A program made the translations under genes and the position numbers. A DNA stretch of 5,610 bases from Alphaproteobacteria bacterium (GTDB lineage: Bacteria > Pseudomonadota > Alphaproteobacteria > UBA6615): contig JAEPNS010000238.1 in NCBI GenBank assembly GCA_017643325.1, positions 1 through 5,610 on the forward strand, written 5' to 3'. Shown piece after piece: positions 1 through 5,610 of this stretch. Position 1 is the first letter of the stretch. Every line of letters begins with the position of its first letter. The notes beneath the pieces are model-generated. The model saw only the letters and a program-made list of their open reading frames with translations. It did no database searches and was not told the origin of the DNA.

Positions 1-706
1 AGGCCAGCACGACAGCTGCGGCGCCCTCGGTCCTCGCCAGCGTAAAACCGTCGCGAATCCAGGCCGTGTTGGCGGCATCGCGCGCCCGGTATTCGGCAAG
101 CATGCCCGGCACCGCCGCGTTCGCGCCGTTGTTCGATCCGACCACATGGGCCGTCATGAAACGTATTCCGTTCATGCGCCAGCGCGCGTTCTCGACCATG
201 CCGCCATGTGCCGGATCGACGTCCGCCTGGCGCTCCACGGCGATCGGGCTTGCGCCGCGGCTGCGGGTATCGGCAAAAAACATGGCACGCAGGACCGACA
301 GCCGTTCGACGGGATCGTACCCGCCCGCGGACCGGCGGTGGCAGTCGGTCCACTCATTGTCGCCGGGTGTGTAGACGAGCGGTCCCGCGACACTGTCCAT
401 ATAGTCGCGCTGCTCGGCGAACAGCTTGTCCGTGCAGGGCGTCCCGCCGCCCTTGATGTCGCCAACATGCACCGTCACCGCCGGCCGGATCGCATCGATC
501 TCGGCGAGCAATGCCTCGAAAGGAGCGATGTCCCGCGGCCGATAGGGCATGTCGCCGATCGCCACGATCGTCGTTGGAGGAACCGTGGCGGACGGTGCGT
601 CGGCGACGGGTCCCCGCGTGGCGCAACCCGCCAGCATGACGGCCACGCCCGCGCCACCCAACACGGCACGAGCAGGTCCTCCAGCGATGTCTAGAAGCGG
701 GTGCAT
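1..706 (-). CDS. Calcineurin-like metallophosphoesterase-family lipoprotein, partial (3' end outside window)
   Basis: An open frame runs from an ATG at 706 to the left edge, giving 235 codons. An in-frame TAG lies four codons upstream, so this ATG is the first possible Met; AGGA at 714-717 (minus strand) sits 7 nt before it. The N-terminus has a hydrophobic stretch (about residues 14-26) ending in a lipobox, Leu25-Ala-Gly-Cys28, so it is probably an exported, lipid-anchored envelope protein. Phosphoesterase-like motifs follow: IGDMPY (50-55), HVGDIK (80-85), PGDNEWTDCHR (114-124) and AHVVGSNNG (186-194). The family normally ends with a Gly-His-x-His motif, which would lie beyond the edge. The motifs are divergent: the His of the usual Asp-x-His is absent and Gly-Asn-His-Glu is Gly-Asp-Asn-Glu. 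I recognise the superfamily from these motifs; the substrate is unknown and hydrolytic activity is an inference. It is transcribed divergently from aapJ, with no evident functional link. Confidence 0.75.
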   Translation of the reverse strand, partial: MHPLLDIAGGPARAVLGGAGVAVMLAGCATRGPVADAPSATVPPTTIVAIGDMPYRPRDIAPFEALLAEIDAIRPAVTVHVGDIKGGGTPCTDKLFAEQRDYMDSVAGPLVYTPGDNEWTDCHRRSAGGYDPVERLSVLRAMFFADTRSRGASPIAVERQADVDPAHGGMVENARWRMNGIRFMTAHVVGSNNGANAAVPGMLAEYRARDAANTAWIRDGFTLARTEGAAAVVLA

Positions 707-797
707 GGGCCAATCCTAGGCGGTTGGCGTGACGGTTGTCCTGCACCGAAATGTCGCGCGCGAAGCAGCGGAACGATGAATGTTTCGCATGGCTGAT

Positions 798-824
798 GGG
801 TTCGATCAGTTTTTTTGATAACCC
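798..824. promoter_or_regulatory. Imperfect inverted repeat around a T-run, possible operator or hairpin
   Basis: The left arm GGGTTCGATCA (798-808) and right arm TGATAACCC (816-824) pair over 9 bp if the two-base CG at 803-804 is bulged out. The 7-nt loop is GTTTTTT. It is an AT-rich island in GC-rich DNA, 104 bp upstream of aapJ in the shared divergent spacer, so it could be a regulator-binding site for either gene. The T-run lies in the loop rather than after the stem, which argues against an intrinsic terminator. No regulator is identified. Confidence 0.35.
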
Positions 825-846
825 GGTTGTCTGCGTCCGTCCCGAA

Positions 847-863
847 AGGGCAGTATTGCTGCA
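847..863 (+). promoter_or_regulatory. Weak sigma-54-like promoter candidate upstream of aapJ
   Basis: GG at 849-850 and GC at 861-862 are separated by exactly 10 nt, the spacing of the -24/-12 elements of sigma-54 promoters. CA after the GG and A after the GC also match, but several other consensus positions do not. Transcription would start near 874, leaving a leader of about 55 nt. The idea has some support from the literature: the Rhizobium leguminosarum aap operon is known to be controlled by the nitrogen regulatory (Ntr) system. The match could still be chance, and no convincing sigma-70-type pair was found in the same spacer. Confidence 0.2.
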
Positions 864-913
864 ACGAAAACGAAAAACCGTGAAAACGGGGGAAATTCCA
901 CACGGAATCACTC

Positions 914-920
914 AAGGGAG
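914..920 (+). promoter_or_regulatory. Ribosome binding site of aapJ
   Basis: AAGGGAG lies 8 nt before the ATG at 929. It is a strong purine-rich Shine-Dalgarno, in contrast with the weak one before aapQ, and fits high expression of the binding protein. Confidence 0.75.
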
Positions 921-928
921 AGTTCTCA

Positions 929-1960
929 ATGAGCATCAAAACACTGACCGGAATGGCTGCGGTTGCAGGCGTTCTGACCGTTGTCGGTGTGTCGGCACCG
1001 GCCCACGCCGCGACCCTCGACGACATCAAGTCCGCGGGCGAACTGAAATGCGGCATCAACACCGGCCTGCCGGGTTTCGCCTTCACCGACGACAAGGGCA
1101 ACTGGACGGGCTTCGACGTCGCCTACTGCCGCGCGCTCGCCGCCGCGGTCCTGGGCGATCCCGACAAGGTCAAGTGGGTGAACCTGACCGGCAAGAACCG
1201 TTTCCCGGCGCTCGCCTCGGGCGAGATCGACGTGCTGTCGCGCAACACCACCTGGACCTTCTCGCGTGACGTCGACCTGGGCTTCACCTTTGTCGGCGTG
1301 AACTACTACGACGGCCAGGGCTTCATCGGCCGCAAGGCGTTGGGCGTGTCCAGCGCGAAGGAACTCGACGGCGCCTCGGTCTGCATCCAGACCGGCACGA
1401 CGACCGAGCTGAACCTCGCCGACTTCTTCCGGATCAACAACATCAGCTATGAGCCGGTGCCGATCGAGACCAACGAGGAAGCGCGCAAGGCTTACGAAGC
1501 CGAGCGTTGCGACGTCTACACGACTGACGCCTCCGGCCTCGCCGCGACCCGCTCGACCTTCCCGGATGCAGACGCCCACATGGTGTTCCCGGAAATCGTC
1601 TCGAAGGAGCCGCTGGGACCGCTGGTCCGCCAGGGCGACGATCAGTGGGCCGACGTGGCGCGCTGGGTGCTCAACGCACTGATCAACGCCGAGGAACTGG
1701 GCATCACCCAGGCCAACGTCGACGAACTGGCGAAGGGCACCGAGAACCCGGAAATCAACCGCATCCTGGGCTCCGAGGGCTCGCTGGCGGAGATGCTCGG
1801 TCTCGAGAAGGACTGGGCCGTCAACGCGATCAAGGCTGAAGGCAATTACGCCGAGATCTTCGAGCGCTACCTCGGCAAGAACACCCCGCTGGGGATCGAG
1901 CGCGGCCTGAACGCGCTCTGGAAGGACGGCGGCATCCTCTACGCACCGCCGATGCGCTAG
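929..1960 (+). CDS. aapJ: General L-amino acid ABC transporter, periplasmic substrate-binding protein AapJ
   Basis: The 343-residue protein is the periplasmic receptor of an Aap/Bzt-type transporter; it binds L-amino acids and delivers them to AapQM. It has a Sec signal peptide: Lys4, a hydrophobic core at about 9-22, and a likely cut after Ala-His-Ala27. The mature part is a family 3 solute-binding protein (SBP_bac_3). It shows the LKCGINTGLPGF start (39-50), a GFDVAYCRA region at 61-69, RNTTWTFSRD in the first lobe, and QTGTTTELNLADFF around the domain crossover. Four cysteines (41, 67, 152, 194) could form two disulfides. Position 65 is Ala where the family signature usually has an acidic residue. 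Length matches AapJ (about 340) and exceeds typical HisJ-like proteins (about 260). The start is fixed by the Shine-Dalgarno and signal peptide. It is first in the operon and separated from aapQ by a hairpin. Assignment to the aap type is firm; the exact substrate range is inferred. Confidence 0.95.
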   Translation: MSIKTLTGMAAVAGVLTVVGVSAPAHAATLDDIKSAGELKCGINTGLPGFAFTDDKGNWTGFDVAYCRALAAAVLGDPDKVKWVNLTGKNRFPALASGEIDVLSRNTTWTFSRDVDLGFTFVGVNYYDGQGFIGRKALGVSSAKELDGASVCIQTGTTTELNLADFFRINNISYEPVPIETNEEARKAYEAERCDVYTTDASGLAATRSTFPDADAHMVFPEIVSKEPLGPLVRQGDDQWADVARWVLNALINAEELGITQANVDELAKGTENPEINRILGSEGSLAEMLGLEKDWAVNAIKAEGNYAEIFERYLGKNTPLGIERGLNALWKDGGILYAPPMR

Positions 1961-1968
1961 GACAGGTT

Positions 1969-2012
1969 CGAAGGCCCGCGGATACAGACACCTCCGCGGG
2001 CCTTCGTCTTTT
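1969..2012 (+). terminator. Intercistronic stem-loop with T-rich tail between aapJ and aapQ (attenuator/partial terminator)
   Basis: The arms 1969-1982 and 1993-2006 are perfectly complementary over 14 bp and strongly GC-rich, with a 10-nt loop. TCTTTTCC follows at once. It begins 8 nt after the aapJ stop and ends about 30 nt before the aapQ start. Only the plus strand has the T-rich tail, so it acts in the operon direction. Similar hairpins after binding-protein genes in ABC operons stop most transcripts or protect the upstream mRNA 3' end, which raises the level of binding protein over permease. Because the tail is broken by C, partial termination is more likely than complete. Confidence 0.8.
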
Positions 2013-2040
2013 CCGCACGCTTCCGTCGCAGAGCCAAACC

Positions 2041-3231
2041 GTGGCGAACACAAGTCTGAGCGGCCAACAGGACTCGTTCCGTGTCGGCAGCCTGCTGACC
2101 GATGAGCGAAGCCGGGGCATTGTCCTGCAGCTCCTCGTGCTGCTGGGCGTGGCGCTGTTCGTGGCCTTTATCGTCTCGAATACCATTGCCAACCTCCAGA
2201 ACGCAGGCCTCGCATCGGGATACGGCTTTCTCGACGACACCGCCTTCTTCGACATCAACCAGAAGCTGATCGACTATTCATCGCAGTCGACGTTCGGCCG
2301 GGCCCTGGTCGTCGGTTTCCTCAACACCATCCTCGTCTCGGCACTCGGGATCATCACGGCGACGCTGATAGGCTTCATCGGCGGGGTGCTTCGCCTGTCC
2401 GACAACTGGATCGTGAGCCGCATGGTCACAGCCTGGGTCGAGTTCACCCGCAACGTGCCCGTGCTGCTGCAGATTATCTTCTGGTGGGCGATCCTGACCG
2501 GCCTCCCAAAGGTTCGCGACAGCATCGCGCTGGGCGACGCGGCCTTTCTGAACAACCGCGGCCTGCGGATGCCCGCGCCCATCCTCGAAAGCGGCATGGA
2601 GTGGGTGATCGCCGCCTTCGTCATCGCCGTCATTGCGGCCATCGCCGTCTCGCGCTGGGCGCGCAAGCGGCAGGAGGCGACGGGCCAGACCTTCCCGACC
2701 GGCTGGACCGCACTGGGCCTGATCATCGGCCTGCCGCTTGTCGTTTACCTCATTCTCGGCCAGCCGCTTGACTGGGACTTGCCGGAGCGCACCCGGTTCA
2801 ATTTCCGTGGCGGCTTCAACATTACACCGGAACTGATCGCCCTGTGGTTCGCCCTGGCGACCTATACCGGCGCTTTCATCTCCGAAATCGTGCGCTCCGG
2901 AATCATGGCTGTGAGCCGCGGCCAGTCCGAGGCCGCGTTCGCACTGGGCCTGCGCAAGAACCAGACGATGCGGATGATCGTTATCCCGCAGGCGCTGCGC
3001 GTGATCATACCGCCGCTGACGAGCCAGTACCTGAACCTGACCAAGAACTCCTCGCTGGCCATCGCGATCGGCTACCAGGACCTGGTGTCCATCGGCGGCA
3101 CGATCCTGAACCAGAGCGGGCAGGCGCTGGAGGTGGTCGGCATATGGATGGCGGTCTACCTGTCGCTCAGCCTCGCCACGTCGGCCTACATGAACTGGTA
3201 CAACAAGCGCATCGCGCTGGTGGAGCGCTAG
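2041..3231 (+). CDS. aapQ: General L-amino acid ABC transporter, permease subunit AapQ
   Basis: This 396-residue inner-membrane protein pairs with AapM to form the translocation path. Hydrophobic segments lie at about residues 27-50, 88-117, 138-155, 188-208, 222-239, 264-290 and 362-385. The conserved cytoplasmic EAA loop that docks on the ATPase is at 297-316 (Glu297-Ala-Ala, Gly303, then Ile-x-Ile-Pro313-316). It is much longer than HisQ/HisM-type permeases (about 220-240 residues): extra N-terminal and central membrane segments are typical of the Aap/Bzt subgroup. Translation starts at a GTG with only a weak GAG at 2031-2033 as Shine-Dalgarno. No other start codon precedes it in frame near the gene, and later ones fall inside the first membrane segment. 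With the upstream hairpin, this predicts lower expression than aapJ. The stop is 3 nt before aapM. The permease role is certain; Q rather than M follows from gene order and sequence. Confidence 0.92.
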   Translation: MANTSLSGQQDSFRVGSLLTDERSRGIVLQLLVLLGVALFVAFIVSNTIANLQNAGLASGYGFLDDTAFFDINQKLIDYSSQSTFGRALVVGFLNTILVSALGIITATLIGFIGGVLRLSDNWIVSRMVTAWVEFTRNVPVLLQIIFWWAILTGLPKVRDSIALGDAAFLNNRGLRMPAPILESGMEWVIAAFVIAVIAAIAVSRWARKRQEATGQTFPTGWTALGLIIGLPLVVYLILGQPLDWDLPERTRFNFRGGFNITPELIALWFALATYTGAFISEIVRSGIMAVSRGQSEAAFALGLRKNQTMRMIVIPQALRVIIPPLTSQYLNLTKNSSLAIAIGYQDLVSIGGTILNQSGQALEVVGIWMAVYLSLSLATSAYMNWYNKRIALVER

Positions 3232-3234
3232 GCG

Positions 3235-4353
3235 ATGGACCAGCCGCAGCCCTTTCACCGCAATCCGGCGGACATGCTCCCCGAGCGCGCCCCGCCGATC
3301 ACCGCCACCGGCCCGATTGGCTGGCTGCGCGCGAACCTGTTCTCCAACTGGGTCAACACGCTGCTGACCCTTGTCGCGCTGTACATCCTCTGGCTGGCGA
3401 TACCGTCTTTCATCGACTGGGCGTTCCTGAGCGCGGATATCACCGGGGAAGACCGGTTCGCCTGCACGAGCGACGGCGCCTGCTGGGCCTGGCTCGACCA
3501 GCGGATCGGGCAGTTTCTCTACGGCTTCTACCCGTCGGACCAGACCTGGCGGATCAACGTCGCCGTTGTCTTGCTGATTCCTGCGCTGGCGCCATGGCTC
3601 ATCGACAACGTGCCGGGCCAGCGCTGGCTGCGCTGGTTCTCGGTCGTGTATCCGATCCTGGCGACCTGGCTGCTCGTTGGCGGCTGGTTCGGCATCCTCG
3701 AGGAAGTGACGACGGACAATCTCGGCGGCTTCGCGCTCAACCTCACGGTGGGACTGGCCGGAATCGTGCTGTCACTGCCGGTCGGCATCATCCTGGCGCT
3801 GGGCCGCCAGTCGCGGTTGCCGCTGATCCGCTGGTTTTCCATCGGCTTCATCGAGGCGGTGCGCGGTGTGCCGCTGATCACGCTGCTTTTCGTCTCGAAC
3901 ATCATCCTGCCGATCTTCCTGCCGCCGGACGTGGCGCTGGATTCGGTGATCCGAGTCATCGTCATGGTCACGGCCTTCGCGTCGGCCTACATGGCCGAGG
4001 TGATCCGCGGCGGCCTGCAGGCGATCCCCAAGGGCCAGTACGAGGCCGCCTCGGCCATGGGGCTCGGCTACTGGCAGTCAATGCGCCTGATCATCCTGCC
4101 CCAGGCGCTGAAGATCTCCATCCCCGGGATCGTGAACACCTTCATCGGGCTGTTCAAGGACACCACGCTGGTGATCGTGATCGGCCTGTTCGACATTCTC
4201 GGCATTGCGAACGCCATGGTCTCCAACCCCGACTGGCTCGGCCTGTCATCCGAGACCTACGTGTTCGTCGCCCTCTTCTTCTTCGTGGTCTGCTTCTCCA
4301 TGTCGCGTTACTCGATGCGCCTGGAACGCAAGCTCGACACCGACCGCCGCTGA
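3235..4353 (+). CDS. aapM: General L-amino acid ABC transporter, permease subunit AapM
   Basis: This 372-residue inner-membrane protein is the second half of the channel. Hydrophobic segments lie at about residues 40-60, 107-121, 134-155, 165-190, 205-228, 241-258, 303-322 and 341-357. The EAA loop is a textbook match: Glu270-Ala-Ala, Gly276, nine residues, then Ile286-Ile-Leu-Pro289. The region from about 165 on is the usual amino-acid permease domain; the first 160 residues are the extension seen in the Aap/Bzt subgroup. The C-terminus is basic (residues 358-372), consistent with a cytoplasmic end. The ATG is 3 nt after the aapQ stop, and its GGAG (3222-3225) lies inside the aapQ coding end, so the two genes are probably translationally coupled and made in equal amounts. 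aapP follows after 12 nt. Confidence 0.92.
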   Translation: MDQPQPFHRNPADMLPERAPPITATGPIGWLRANLFSNWVNTLLTLVALYILWLAIPSFIDWAFLSADITGEDRFACTSDGACWAWLDQRIGQFLYGFYPSDQTWRINVAVVLLIPALAPWLIDNVPGQRWLRWFSVVYPILATWLLVGGWFGILEEVTTDNLGGFALNLTVGLAGIVLSLPVGIILALGRQSRLPLIRWFSIGFIEAVRGVPLITLLFVSNIILPIFLPPDVALDSVIRVIVMVTAFASAYMAEVIRGGLQAIPKGQYEAASAMGLGYWQSMRLIILPQALKISIPGIVNTFIGLFKDTTLVIVIGLFDILGIANAMVSNPDWLGLSSETYVFVALFFFVVCFSMSRYSMRLERKLDTDRR

Positions 4354-4365
4354 CCGGAGGACGCC

Positions 4366-5145
4366 ATGTCCGCAACCGAAGACCTCGAACAGATCCAGGA
4401 ACGCTCGGACGAACCGACCATCGAGATAGAAGGCCTCAACAAGTGGTACGGCTCGTTCCATGTCCTGCGCGATATCAACCTGACCGTCACCCAGGGTGAA
4501 CGCATCGTCATCTGCGGCCCGTCCGGCAGCGGCAAGTCGACGTTGATCCGCTGTATCAACCGGCTCGAGGAACACCAGGAGGGCCGGATCGTCGTTGACG
4601 GCACCCGGCTGACCAACGACCTGAAGCAGATCGATGCGGTGCGCCGCGAGGTCGGGATGGTGTTCCAGTCCTTCAACCTGTTCCCGCACCTGACGGTGCT
4701 CGACAACTGCACGCTCGCCCCGATCTGGGTCCGCAAGACGCCAAAGGCGGAAGCCGAAGCGACCGCGATGGAGTATCTCGAACGCGTGAAAATCCCCGAG
4801 CAGGCGTTGAAGTTCCCGGGCCAGCTCTCGGGCGGCCAGCAACAGCGCGTGGCGATCGCACGCTCGCTGTGCATGAAGCCGAAGATCATGCTGTTCGACG
4901 AACCCACCTCGGCCCTCGACCCGGAAATGATCAAGGAAGTGCTCGACGTGATGGTCGACCTCGCGGAGACCGGCATGACGATGCTCGTCGTCACCCACGA
5001 GATGGGCTTCGCGTCCCAGGTCGCCGACCGTGTCATCTTCATGGACGAGGGCCAGATCGTCGAACAGAACACGCCCGACGAGTTCTTCAACAACCCGCAG
5101 TCCGAGCGCACCAAGCTGTTCCTGAGCCAGATCCTGAGCCACTGA
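4366..5145 (+). CDS. aapP: General L-amino acid ABC transporter, ATP-binding subunit AapP
   Basis: This 259-residue cytoplasmic ATPase hydrolyses ATP to power uptake through AapQM. All nucleotide-binding motifs are intact: A-loop Tyr28, Walker A GPSGSGKST (51-59), Q-loop Gln101, ABC signature LSGGQQQR (154-161), Walker B IMLFDE (174-179) with catalytic Glu179, D-loop SALD (182-185) and switch His211. The MGFASQVADRV stretch and the MDEGQIVE stretch near the end are typical of polar amino acid uptake ATPases such as HisP and GlnQ. The length is normal, with about 17 extra residues before the first strand, as in other AapP proteins. The start is set by GGAGG (4356-4360) 5 nt before the ATG. It is the last gene of the operon, 12 nt after aapM, and no clear intrinsic terminator follows. 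Confidence 0.95.
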   Translation: MSATEDLEQIQERSDEPTIEIEGLNKWYGSFHVLRDINLTVTQGERIVICGPSGSGKSTLIRCINRLEEHQEGRIVVDGTRLTNDLKQIDAVRREVGMVFQSFNLFPHLTVLDNCTLAPIWVRKTPKAEAEATAMEYLERVKIPEQALKFPGQLSGGQQQRVAIARSLCMKPKIMLFDEPTSALDPEMIKEVLDVMVDLAETGMTMLVVTHEMGFASQVADRVIFMDEGQIVEQNTPDEFFNNPQSERTKLFLSQILSH

Positions 5146-5155
5146 CAGCGTGGTT

Positions 5156-5249
5156 CCGGCGTTCCCGCAAACTCGGGAATCGAGAAATACGGACGCTGGA
5201 CCATTCGAACGCGGGTGTTTATGGATGCCCGCCCGCGCGGGCATGACGG
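5156..5249. repeat. Two-hairpin intergenic repeat-like element (94 bp)
   Basis: Two short palindromes bracket a 42-bp middle. The left is TTCCCG (5162-5167) and CGGGAA (5174-5179). The right is ATGCCCGC (5225-5232) and GCGGGCAT (5237-5244). The outer 26 bases at each end (5156-5181 and 5224-5249) are imperfect inverted copies of each other, matching at 17 of 26 positions by my count. The minus-strand translation reads MPARAGIH at one end and LDSRVCGNAG at the other, resembling the spurious peptides (of the PAQAGI...DSRFRGNDG kind) that come from dispersed intergenic repeats in many proteobacteria. I infer a repeat of that class; copy number cannot be seen here. It has no T-tract, so it is not an obvious terminator, but could stabilise the 3' end of the aap mRNA. 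Confidence 0.6.
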
Positions 5250-5288
5250 TGCTTCGGTCCGCCCCGCCTCTTCGCCCAGAATCACATC

Positions 5289-5610
5289 ATGCTCCAGACC
5301 TTTCTCGCGCTCGCCCCCATCTTCCTGCTCATCGCTGTCGGCTGGACGGCCAAGGCGATCTGGCTGAAGGAAGACGGCATGTGGCGGCCCATCGAGCAGC
5401 TGGCCTACTACCTGCTCATCCCCGCCTTCGTAATCCACGACCTGTACAATGCCGATCTCCAGTCTCTCCCTTTCACGGGAATGGTGGTCGCGCTGCTCGG
5501 CGCCGTCCTGACCGTCGCGGCATTGCTGGTAGTGTTCCGGCCGCTCCTGTCGCGGTTTCTGGTGCTGGGCGATGCGGGTTTCACCTCGGTTTTCCAGGGG
5601 TCGATGCGGG
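5289..5610 (+). CDS. AEC-family (auxin efflux carrier-like) transporter, partial (5' part only)
   Basis: An open frame from the ATG at 5289 runs off the right edge after 107 codons, about a third of the usual 300-320 residues. Three features point to the AEC family: the PIFLLIAVGWTAK start (residues 10-22), the YYLLIPAFV stretch (about 46-54), and the final FQGSMR, which matches the FQG(S/T)xR motif after the third helix of these permeases. Hydrophobic segments lie at about 4-20, 43-56 and 69-88. Bacterial AEC proteins are inner-membrane carriers of small organic anions such as malate or malonate; the substrate here cannot be told. No good Shine-Dalgarno precedes the ATG, so the start is the weakest part of the call. 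It lies 143 bp after aapP, on the same strand, beyond the repeat-like element; a functional link to aap is not shown. Confidence 0.82.
   Translation, partial: MLQTFLALAPIFLLIAVGWTAKAIWLKEDGMWRPIEQLAYYLLIPAFVIHDLYNADLQSLPFTGMVVALLGAVLTVAALLVVFRPLLSRFLVLGDAGFTSVFQGSMR

Noticed and set aside
146..694. A 182-codon plus-strand open frame on the left side
   Set aside because: It overlaps the minus-strand lipoprotein gene, which has a lipobox and conserved motifs; the plus-strand translation shows none.
700..747. GGTGCA (700-705) and TGCACC (742-747) as a possible NtrC-type site
   Set aside because: The half-sites face the wrong way and are 36 nt apart, far more than in known NtrC sites, and one overlaps the start codon of the lipoprotein gene. 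Chance is the simpler explanation.
926..2053. A 375-codon open frame on the minus strand opposite aapJ
   Set aside because: It is antisense to a clear aapJ, its composition (rich in Val, Arg, Asp, Gly and Ala) is that of a GC-rich shadow frame, and it has no recognisable domain or signal.
2844..4499. A 551-codon plus-strand open frame across the aapQ-aapM-aapP junctions
   Set aside because: It lies out of frame with three well-supported genes. Its translation is Arg/Pro/Gly/His-rich with no domain, as expected for a shadow frame in high-GC DNA.
5162..5179. The TTCCCG/CGGGAA hairpin as terminator of the aap operon
   Set aside because: The stem is only 6 bp and is followed by TCGAGAAAT rather than a T-run. 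It fits better as one end of the repeat-like element.
4246..5438. Long minus-strand open frames opposite aapP and the AEC start
   Set aside because: They are antisense to intact genes. The only recognisable part is the start of one of them, which is the translated intergenic repeat.

Overview
The window is GC-rich DNA with alphaproteobacterial character. This rests on the gene set and on product resemblance: a complete aapJQMP-type general L-amino acid ABC transporter, a family best known from rhizobia and other Alphaproteobacteria. A Rhodospirillales-like host is possible, but I cannot fix the genus from this sequence.

Layout: (1) 1-706, minus strand: the first 235 codons of a lipoprotein-type, calcineurin-like (metallophosphoesterase superfamily) protein, cut by the left edge. 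(2) 707-928: a 222-bp divergent intergenic region that must hold the promoters for both directions. It contains an imperfect 9-bp inverted repeat around a T-run, two weak sigma-54-like motifs, several small hairpins and a strong Shine-Dalgarno for aapJ. (3) 929-5145, plus strand: aapJ (periplasmic binding protein), aapQ and aapM (long-form permeases) and aapP (ATPase). A 14-bp perfect stem with a T-rich tail lies between aapJ and aapQ, while aapQ-aapM-aapP are packed with 3- and 12-nt gaps. (4) 5146-5288: a spacer with a 94-bp two-hairpin element whose ends are imperfect inverted copies of each other, resembling a dispersed intergenic repeat. (5) 5289-5610, plus strand: the first 107 codons of an AEC-family (auxin efflux carrier-like) transporter, cut by the right edge.

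How the genes work together: AapJ captures amino acids in the periplasm, AapQ and AapM form the membrane channel, and AapP hydrolyses ATP to drive uptake. The hairpin after aapJ probably sets a high ratio of binding protein to membrane/ATPase subunits. The flanking lipoprotein and AEC genes have no demonstrated link to the transporter; the AEC gene could share readthrough transcription because no clear terminator follows aapP.

I do not see a novel multi-gene system. The items most worth a second look are the divergent phosphoesterase-like lipoprotein, the aapJ/aapQ hairpin, the two-hairpin repeat, and the operator-like inverted repeat upstream of aapJ.
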